Shown here: positions 1-5,180 of the stretch, in pieces
How positions within the stretch are numbered: position 1 is the first letter of the stretch
Layout of the letters: the number at the start of each line of letters is the position of its first letter
DNA from: Armatimonadota bacterium
GTDB taxonomy: Bacteria > Armatimonadota > Fimbriimonadia > Fimbriimonadales > Fimbriimonadaceae
NCBI GenBank assembly: GCA_023423495.1
Contig: JAFAFM010000104.1
Coordinates: 1 to 6,810, forward strand
Direction of reading: 5' to 3'
Length of the DNA: 6,810 nucleotides
Program-made: the position numbers and the translations under genes
The notes under the pieces: generated by a model
Seen by the model: only the letters and a program-made list of their open reading frames with translations
Databases searched by the model: none
What the model was told of the DNA's origin: nothing

Positions 1-2
1 GT

Positions 3-706
3 CAGACCCTGACAATCACCATGAATCAAAATGGCTGGGTTACTGAGATTTGGAACTTCAGCGGAGATTATTACCCAGCAATGCCGTTGTCTTGGATGAA
101 AGGTCGGATGTTGCCGGAGGGCTCAGCTCAAGCAGTTGCGGCCCAAGACCTTGCAAGCAAGATTCCGTTTAAGGAGTTTGAGGTCCTTTCTACTCATTTA
201 GGGTTTTTCTACGTGGATCCAAAGCGATGGACCAGCTTGCCCAAACGCATCGATCCTCTTAGGAACCCAGACGGCACTATCGGTTTTTGGCCGGGTGCCG
301 TTCCAGGGATCGGTTACACGCCTCCGACGGCGGTCTGTTACAAGGTTCGACTTCGAACAGCAGTGGACGCTGAGACAGGGAGCGGTGCGAAAACGTCCGA
401 CTGGTGGATGTATGTCGATGCGATGACGGGGGAGACGATCAACTTGGAGATGATCACCGATGCTGACGAAAGTCTTGGAATGGCAAAGGCCAAGGTCTTG
501 AGCCGGAGGACTCGCAAACAGTTGAGGCGTTCCAGGGCGGTAAATGGAAGTTAGGCTTCCTATCCAAAACCGACCAACCTATTGATAAGAATGCTTCTCG
601 ACAGCTTGTCCGGAAGGGAAAGCACATTTTCATGGGGTCACGCAACAACGACGGCCGCATTCTGGTGAACATGAAGGGGGAGACCCTAGAGTTCAAATTC
701 CCTTAA
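3..706 (+). pseudogene. Frameshifted gene for a YcdB/PepSY-like protein (5' end outside window)
   Basis: The reading frame is already open at base 3 (QTLTIT precedes the first Met), and the ATG at 21 has no Shine-Dalgarno, so the visible part is probably the C-terminal region of a larger protein. It shows a pattern seen in PepSY and YcdB/YcdC repeats: a strand ending in NGWVTEIW, a helix rich in Ala (SAQAVAAQDLASKI), then CYKVRLR and YVDAMTGETINL, which matches the family's 'vDa.TGe' ending. Such proteins are usually exported or cell-surface, but no signal peptide is visible here. After DADESLG (to about base 479) the frame degenerates into an Arg-rich tail and stops at 552-554. From about base 482 a second frame gives a sensible sequence (GKGQGLEPEDSQTVEAF, later GKHIFMGSRNNDGRILVN and a hydrophobic end ETLEFKFP) up to the TAA at 704-706. 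One missing base around 480-484 would join the two. This could be a true pseudogene, a sequencing or assembly error, or less likely recoding. The family assignment is tentative; the frameshift is better supported. Confidence 0.6.
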
Positions 707-808
707 TCACGGCAGTGGGACTCCATGCCCCGAAATGCCATGCAGAGGTACAATTCAGCCATTCCGTGGGAGTCCTGAAGCCAGGACGCCTGCACCACAG
801 GTGAAAAA
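707..808 (+). promoter_or_regulatory. rplA upstream region with candidate promoter and inverted repeats
   Basis: This 102-base gap lies between the disrupted upstream gene and rplA and should hold the rplA promoter, unless rplA is read from upstream. TACAAT at 749-754 resembles a sigma-70 -10 box, but no convincing -35 hexamer lies 16-18 bases before it, so the promoter call is weak. GTGGGACTCC (715-724) and GTGGGAGTCC (766-775) are near-identical direct copies. Their cores GGACTCC and GGAGTCC are also exact reverse complements, so they could pair across a loop of about 44 bases. No terminator is seen after the upstream gene, so read-through into rplA is possible. Confidence 0.3.
772..804 (+). 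promoter_or_regulatory. Two tandem hairpins in the rplA leader, the second covering the ribosome binding site
   Basis: GTCCTG (772-777) and CAGGAC (782-787) form a perfect 6-bp stem with a 4-base loop. Directly after it, CCTG (789-792) can pair with CAGG (798-801) over a 5-base loop. The second stem overlaps the Shine-Dalgarno AGGTGA (799-804), which sits four bases before the TTG start at 809. CCTG within the first hairpin (774-777) could also pair with CAGG 798-801, so alternative folds exist. L1 is known in other bacteria to repress its own operon by binding leader mRNA. Whether this leader binds L1 is inference: I did not recognise the consensus L1 site with certainty. Confidence 0.35.
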
Positions 809-1534
809 TTGAGAAAGAACGTTAAGAAGAACGCGCACTCGCCGCGTTACCTCGAAGTATCGAAGGCCATCGACAAAGATGCGCTTCACGACGTGAACAG
901 CGCCATCGAGCTCGTCAAGAAAACCGCGACCGCCAAGTTCGTAGAGAGTGTAGACCTCGCCATCCGACTGGGAATCGACCCTCGAAAGAGCGATCAGAAT
1001 GTGCGCGGCATCACCAATCTTCCGCATGGCACGGGTAAGACCAAGCTCGTCGCCGTCCTCGCCAAGGGCGACCTCGCAAAGGAAGCAACGGCCGCCGGAG
1101 CGGACGTCGTGGGTGATGAGGACCTGATCAAGCGAATCCAAAATGGCGACAAGGACCTGAAGTTCGACGTAATTCTGGCAACCGAGGAAATGGCTCCTCA
1201 AATCGGCAAAATTGGTAAGGCCCTCGGCCCCCGAACTCCCAACAAGCGCAACGGCACTGTAACCAACAACATCGGCACAGCCGTTCGTGAGCTAAAAGCC
1301 GCAACGCGTGTGGAGTACCGAACGGACAAGGCCGGCGTTGTTCACATGAGCATCGGCAAAGTGAATTTCTCCGATGAGCAAATATTGGAGAACTTCAAGG
1401 CAGGTTTCGGCGCAGTCCTGAAGGCCAAGCCGAGCAGCGCGAAGGGCAAGTATGTGGAGTCCATCACTCTGAGCGCCACCATGGGCCCGGGAATCGGGTT
1501 GGACACCAACCTGGCGTCCAAGCTGGCCGGCTAA
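809..1534 (+). CDS. rplA: 50S ribosomal protein L1
   Basis: L1 is a primary 23S rRNA-binding protein that forms the mobile L1 stalk near the E site and helps release deacylated tRNA; in many bacteria it also represses translation of its own mRNA. The 241-residue product is near the usual size (about 225-235) and collinear with the family: TAKFVESVDLAIRLGIDPRKSDQNVRG at 41-67, LPHGTGKT at 71-78, GADVVGDEDLI at 97-107, DKAGVVHMSIGKV at 173-185, and the C-terminal domain I signature LSATMGPGIGLD at 221-232. Start: no in-frame ATG exists near the N-terminus. TTG at 809 is preceded by AGGTGA at 799-804 and an upstream in-frame stop at 776-778, so a TTG start is the best choice. Oddity: the family's LGPRGLMPNPK-x-GTVT loop reads LGPRTPNKRNGTVT (139-152), about two residues shorter. 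Genomic context is also unusual: no rplK before it and no rplJ after it. It is followed by its own terminator, so it appears to be transcribed alone or with the disrupted upstream gene. Confidence 0.97.
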   Translation: MRKNVKKNAHSPRYLEVSKAIDKDALHDVNSAIELVKKTATAKFVESVDLAIRLGIDPRKSDQNVRGITNLPHGTGKTKLVAVLAKGDLAKEATAAGADVVGDEDLIKRIQNGDKDLKFDVILATEEMAPQIGKIGKALGPRTPNKRNGTVTNNIGTAVRELKAATRVEYRTDKAGVVHMSIGKVNFSDEQILENFKAGFGAVLKAKPSSAKGKYVESITLSATMGPGIGLDTNLASKLAG

Positions 1535-1553
1535 TAAACTGAGAGCCTGTAGG

Positions 1554-1592
1554 GGGCTGCGAAATCGAAAGGTTCGCAGCCCTTTCTCATTT
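1554..1592 (+). terminator. Rho-independent terminator after rplA
   Basis: GGGCTGCGAA (1554-1563) pairs perfectly with TTCGCAGCCC (1573-1582) around a 9-base loop, followed by the T-rich TTTCTCATTT. It begins 19 bases after the rplA stop. It lies between convergent genes: read on the minus strand the same stem follows the VOC gene by about 20 bases, but there it is followed by CCTACAGG rather than a T tract, so it would work less well in that direction. Confidence 0.9.
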
Positions 1593-1603
1593 ATCTAGGT
1601 CTC

Positions 1604-1990
1604 TTAGAGCGGCGCGAACAAGTCCACGACGTTGCCGTCCGGGTCTAGGACTTGGGCATAACGCTGACCCCAGAAGGCATCCCACGGATCCTTGTGGCTT
1701 TGGTATCCCGCACCCACCAACCGTGCGTGGACTGCGTTAACTTCAGCCGGTGAGTCGCAAAGGTACGCCAAACCGATTCTTTGTCCGGTTGGTGGCTCCC
1801 ATTCCTTCTCCATTTCTTTCACCATCGATAAGGCATTCCACGAGAGTCGGATGCCTCCGGGAAGGGTCATCTCCACGTACGGCTCGCCGTTCGAAGACTC
1901 CGGAGCCGCCAACCCAAGTTCGCGGTAAAACGCGAGCGAAGCGTCTACGTCCCCCGCCACGATGCCGATCATGTCCAGTTTGATTGCCAT
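1604..1990 (-). CDS. VOC superfamily (glyoxalase/bleomycin-resistance fold) protein
   Basis: The 128-residue protein has the size and paired beta-alpha-beta-beta-beta layout of single-domain VOC proteins. The first half carries IGIVAGDVDASLAFYRELGL (9-28), the classic 'v.D...s..FY...lG' motif; the second ends with WGQRYAQVLDPDGNVVDLF (107-125), the typical 'd.dGN.ve' C-terminus. VOC enzymes usually bind a divalent metal with His/Glu residues on the first and last strands. Here the position normally His in strand 1 appears to be Met7 and the final Glu is replaced by Asp123, so a classical lactoylglutathione lyase is unlikely; a binding protein or a non-canonical enzyme is as plausible. The substrate is unknown. 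The ATG (1988-1990) follows the TAG of the upstream hydrolase with no gap and without a strong Shine-Dalgarno, which points to translational coupling. It is the last gene of the minus-strand cluster. Confidence 0.88.
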   Translation of the reverse strand: MAIKLDMIGIVAGDVDASLAFYRELGLAAPESSNGEPYVEMTLPGGIRLSWNALSMVKEMEKEWEPPTGQRIGLAYLCDSPAEVNAVHARLVGAGYQSHKDPWDAFWGQRYAQVLDPDGNVVDLFAPL

Positions 1991-2854
1991 CTAAAAGTCC
2001 AATTCCCCAACAATCCGCCGTACATCTGACCATGCCGTTTGCAAGTCAGATATCAGCGGAGTCTGCGATCTCGCGATGCTGACCAAATCCAGGTCGACGT
2101 CGCATATCAGGATATGTTCTTCCAGCATAGGGGCTTGAGCCACCAGCTTCCCAAAAGGGTCGGTGACCATACTGCCGCCGACAAACCCCTTGCCACCCTC
2201 GAAACCTACGAGTTGACTGTTGACGCAATACGTACCATGCTCCTCGGAAATCGCCGTCAAAAGGCGCTCATACCGCTCCAAGTTTCCAACCTTCGGACCC
2301 GCAAACCCTCGGCCCGGGGATGCACTGGGAACGATCATCATTTGAGCTCCGCCCGCAGCGCAGAGTGAAGGCAGCATAGAATGCCACACGTCCTCGCAAA
2401 TCAGCAGGGCCAACCGGCCAAAGCGGCTATCGAAAACTCCCAGATCTCTACCTCGGGAGACAAATCGCTCCTCATCGAAGACTCCGTATGTCGGTAAGAA
2501 AAATTTCTGATAAACATGCACGAGGCGCACGCCGTTTTCACTCACTTCCAAGTAAGCGGCGGAGTTGTAAAGGTTGCCGTCGGCCGACTGATAAAAGCCG
2601 AGCGCGATATCGATGTTTCGTTTGATTTTGCCGGCAAGCCGGCGGGAGAGTTCTGCCAGCAGCTGATCGTTGGTGAGGGCAGACTCCAGAACTCCGCCCT
2701 CCAGAAAATAGCCGCTCGTGGAGGTCTCGGAAAACACCACAAGGTCGACCTCTGCCTCCTGGCATTGGAGAACAATTTCCGCGATGCGGTCCAGGTTGGA
2801 TGAAACGGCCGCTTTTCGCGGGGCAAATTGGGCGCAGGCGACCTTAACGGCCAT
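1991..2854 (-). CDS. Carbon-nitrogen hydrolase (nitrilase superfamily), NAD-synthetase-glutaminase-like
   Basis: Nitrilase-superfamily enzymes cleave non-peptide C-N bonds (amides, nitriles, carbamoyl groups) using a Glu-Lys-Cys triad. All three motifs are present: Glu43 in VVFSETSTSGY, Lys117 in VYQKFFLPTYGVFDEERF, and Cys153 in LLICEDVWH. The YxKxxLPxYGVFDExR stretch and ICEDxWH are characteristic of the glutaminase half of glutamine-dependent NAD synthetase and close single-domain amidases. The protein ends at 287 residues with no ATP-binding synthetase domain, so it is stand-alone. It may supply ammonia to a separate partner or act on another amide; N-carbamoyl amidase or omega-amidase-like roles cannot be excluded. 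Start: ATG at 2852-2854 gives the family-typical MAVKVACAQFAP and lies 13 bases after the helicase stop. An in-frame TTG at 2903-2905 would add 17 unconserved residues and overlap the upstream gene. No signal peptide or membrane segment; cytoplasmic. Confidence 0.92.
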   Translation of the reverse strand: MAVKVACAQFAPRKAAVSSNLDRIAEIVLQCQEAEVDLVVFSETSTSGYFLEGGVLESALTNDQLLAELSRRLAGKIKRNIDIALGFYQSADGNLYNSAAYLEVSENGVRLVHVYQKFFLPTYGVFDEERFVSRGRDLGVFDSRFGRLALLICEDVWHSMLPSLCAAGGAQMMIVPSASPGRGFAGPKVGNLERYERLLTAISEEHGTYCVNSQLVGFEGGKGFVGGSMVTDPFGKLVAQAPMLEEHILICDVDLDLVSIARSQTPLISDLQTAWSDVRRIVGELDF

Positions 2855-2867
2855 GAGGGCAGGGTAC

Positions 2868-5180
2868 CTAATCCGCCCGAGCAGTTCCCATCGTGCGTCG
2901 GACAATACCTAATGGCTCACTCTTTCCAAGTCTCATGCTTCGCCCGACGATGGCGGCGATGGAGTCGGGACGTCGAGGCGTGGGATGAGCAACCACGCAT
3001 AGTCGACTTTTGGCTCGCGTCATCGCAACATACAGAACCCGCATCTCTTCCTCATGCTCCCTCGATTGTCTTCGGTATTGAAGCCAACGATGGAACACGG
3101 AATCGCTACCACCTAAGTTCGTTGTCAGAAGCCCCAAGCGTGCATCGACTTCTACCGGTTCGGTTTTGCCACCCGTGGGCCAATGGACGTCCGGCAGCAC
3201 GACGCCCTCAAACTCAAGACCCTTGGCGTTGTGGATGGTCATGATAGTCAAGATGTTTTCTTCGTCATCTTCCGAAGGTGCATCTCCTTCCTTGTGGGCC
3301 AGCCTCTGAATCTCCCGGATTTGCTCGGCAAACTCGGCCGGTCCCAATTCCGGTTCCTTGGTGGCAATCATGAAAAGCTTGCGGACGTTGGCAATCGTTC
3401 GCTCCGAACCGGGAAGGCGCGCAAGGGCGGCCAAATAGTCGGATGACGCCAAAATTTCCGCCAGAACTTCCCAGGCGGAAAGCTTGTCGGCCTTTGCGCT
3501 CAAGGGCAGAAACCACTCCTTAAACTTATCCAGGGCGGCAAGTTCCTCCGGACTTCCAGGCACATCGCCCTTCATCGCCTCGATAACGGGCTTCCTCATT
3601 GCGAGCCGACCGATCAAATCAAGCGAGATGCCCGCCAGTGGACTCCGCATGGCGCTCAGCAACGCGAAGTCGTCGTAAGGATCGACAAGCGCCTTCAGAA
3701 CGTTGGCAAGATCCCGAATTTCCAAACGAACGTAAAATTTATCCGTGCCTCCGACGATGCGCGCCTTAATGCCCAACCGATCCAGCCGTTGCACGAGGTC
3801 CATAGCGAACTTCCGGAATCGGACCAGCACGGTGATGTCCTTCATCGCAAGTCCGGACTCCTGCTGCATTTCCAAGATGAATTGCGCGGTTTGGCTCACA
3901 TCCTTGTCCGGCATTTCCCAGATCTCGACTCCCTCATAACTTGGCAATTGAACGACATTGGGGTCGAACTCGGGCTCGTCACCCATACGGGTGTATTCGC
4001 CCGGCCACATGCTGTCAAAGAGCTCATCGACAAAGCTCAGAATCCCTGGCTTTGACCTCCAATTCTTCGAGAGTCCGAGTTTCATCAGTTCCAGTTCACG
4101 ATCTCGGAAGATCTTCACATCCGCCAGCCGGAAGCCGTAAATGGATTGCTTGACGTCGCCAACGATCATGAGCCGGTCGACATTCAAGGAGTCGATCAGA
4201 CTGTGTTGAACTGGGTTTACATCCTGAGCTTCGTCCACCATCACGGCGGCATATTGCTCCCGCAACCGCTGACGCGTGGCTTCGGAACTATTCAAAAGCT
4301 CCACCGCTTTGGCCTCCAACAGCGAGTAATCGAACTCCTGATTTTGCAGCAGGGCGAATTCCAAATGACTCCAGGCGTGACAGGCCAGTTGGGCCAGACC
4401 GACGGTGTGCCGCAGCATCAATTCTTCTGACTCGGGGGTCTCGTTGCCACGCAGGAATTTCAGCACTCGACGCTTGAGCGACTTGTGCGCGGCAAGCATA
4501 CGCTCAGCCAGGGAGCCGTCCCGCATGAAGCGCGCTCCTTCCAGCACCTCCTCCGGCATGTCAGCGAGGAGTCCTGCTTCCAGCGACCTCCGGAGGCTTT
4601 CGATGTCGCAGAGCGCCTGCAAGTCGGACAGCTGATACTGTGTTCCCCGATAGCCCGAAACCACGGTGCGGATCGATCTTTCTATCACCGCATAGGGGGA
4701 GCTGGATGTGTGGTCCGTCTGACCCGCCAAAGTCCGGACTAAAAGCTCGGCTTCGGGATGCTCCTTTGGAACTTGAGTAAGAGCGGAAGCGATCGCCTGG
4801 TCCTGCAGTTGGGCACGCTTGCTCTCCGATACGATTTCGAAGTCAGGATCGATTCCGGCGTCTAAGCTGTTCTCCCGAAGCAGACGGTCACAAAAAGAGT
4901 GGATAGTTTGGATCGGGCCGGTTTCTGCGACTTGGGCTCGGTCAGGGTATCCAAGATCCCGCAATCGATCGACAATACGGCGCTTCATCTCTGCGGCGGC
5001 CTTTTTGGTGAAGGTAATGGTCAGGATCTGGTTCGGCTCCAGACCAAGATTCTCGATTAGCCAGAGGTAGCGTTCCACCAAAACGAACGTCTTGCCCGCG
5101 CCAGCGGAGGCGGAGACCACAAACTTATCGCTAGTGGCTTCGATGACATTCCTTTGCTCGTCGGTCGGTTGCCTACTCAT
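2868..5180 (-). CDS. addA: UvrD/AddA-like SF1A DNA helicase lacking a C-terminal nuclease domain
   Basis: This 770-residue protein has every SF1A motif: Q motif TDEQRNVIEA (6-15), Walker A SASAGAGKT (23-31), Ia ITFTKKAAAEMKRR (55-68), Ib QTIHSFCDRLL (91-101), II VDEAQD (315-320), III IVGDVKQSIYGFR (339-351), IV NWRS (373-376), V TIMTIHNAKGLEFEGVVLPD (645-664), VI EEMRVLYVAMTRAKSRL (711-727). It should be a 3'-to-5' ATP-driven translocase. The AddA reading comes from GDVKQSIYGFR, motif VI and linkage to an AddB-like gene. Typical AddA is about 1150-1250 residues, with a RecB-type nuclease domain after motif VI; here only about 45 residues follow, then a stop and the next gene, with no nuclease remnant. 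Start: ATG at 5178-5180 has GGAGGT at 5185-5190 and leads straight to the Q motif. The longer in-frame ORF (to 5282) would add 34 unconserved residues inside addB. The gene overlaps addB by 8 bases. A plain UvrD/PcrA paralogue is the alternative. Confidence 0.85.
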   Translation of the reverse strand: MSRQPTDEQRNVIEATSDKFVVSASAGAGKTFVLVERYLWLIENLGLEPNQILTITFTKKAAAEMKRRIVDRLRDLGYPDRAQVAETGPIQTIHSFCDRLLRENSLDAGIDPDFEIVSESKRAQLQDQAIASALTQVPKEHPEAELLVRTLAGQTDHTSSSPYAVIERSIRTVVSGYRGTQYQLSDLQALCDIESLRRSLEAGLLADMPEEVLEGARFMRDGSLAERMLAAHKSLKRRVLKFLRGNETPESEELMLRHTVGLAQLACHAWSHLEFALLQNQEFDYSLLEAKAVELLNSSEATRQRLREQYAAVMVDEAQDVNPVQHSLIDSLNVDRLMIVGDVKQSIYGFRLADVKIFRDRELELMKLGLSKNWRSKPGILSFVDELFDSMWPGEYTRMGDEPEFDPNVVQLPSYEGVEIWEMPDKDVSQTAQFILEMQQESGLAMKDITVLVRFRKFAMDLVQRLDRLGIKARIVGGTDKFYVRLEIRDLANVLKALVDPYDDFALLSAMRSPLAGISLDLIGRLAMRKPVIEAMKGDVPGSPEELAALDKFKEWFLPLSAKADKLSAWEVLAEILASSDYLAALARLPGSERTIANVRKLFMIATKEPELGPAEFAEQIREIQRLAHKEGDAPSEDDEENILTIMTIHNAKGLEFEGVVLPDVHWPTGGKTEPVEVDARLGLLTTNLGGSDSVFHRWLQYRRQSREHEEEMRVLYVAMTRAKSRLCVVAHPTPRRPDSIAAIVGRSMRLGKSEPLGIVRRTMGTARAD

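Noticed and set aside
480..500. Programmed -1 ribosomal frameshift as the cause of the split gene
   Set aside because: No X-XXY-YYZ slippery heptamer or clear downstream pseudoknot was seen at the junction; an indel is simpler.
454..696. Minus-strand ORF over the frameshifted gene
   Set aside because: The plus strand carries a coherent protein in two successive frames here; the minus ORF looks like composition shadow.
755..1201. Long minus-strand ORF opposite rplA
   Set aside because: It is the antisense shadow of the well-supported rplA reading frame and has no recognisable protein features.
1554..1582. The same hairpin as a terminator for the minus-strand VOC gene
   Set aside because: No T tract follows the stem on the minus strand, so only a weak bidirectional role could be argued.
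2855..2905. TTG start of the carbon-nitrogen hydrolase at 2905
   Set aside because: It would overlap the helicase gene and add 17 residues before the family-typical MAVKVACAQFAP start; ATG at 2854 fits better.
2828..3244. Plus-strand ORF of 138 residues over the end of the helicase gene
   Set aside because: It is antisense to helicase motifs V-VI and shows low-complexity Arg/Trp-rich composition typical of a shadow frame.
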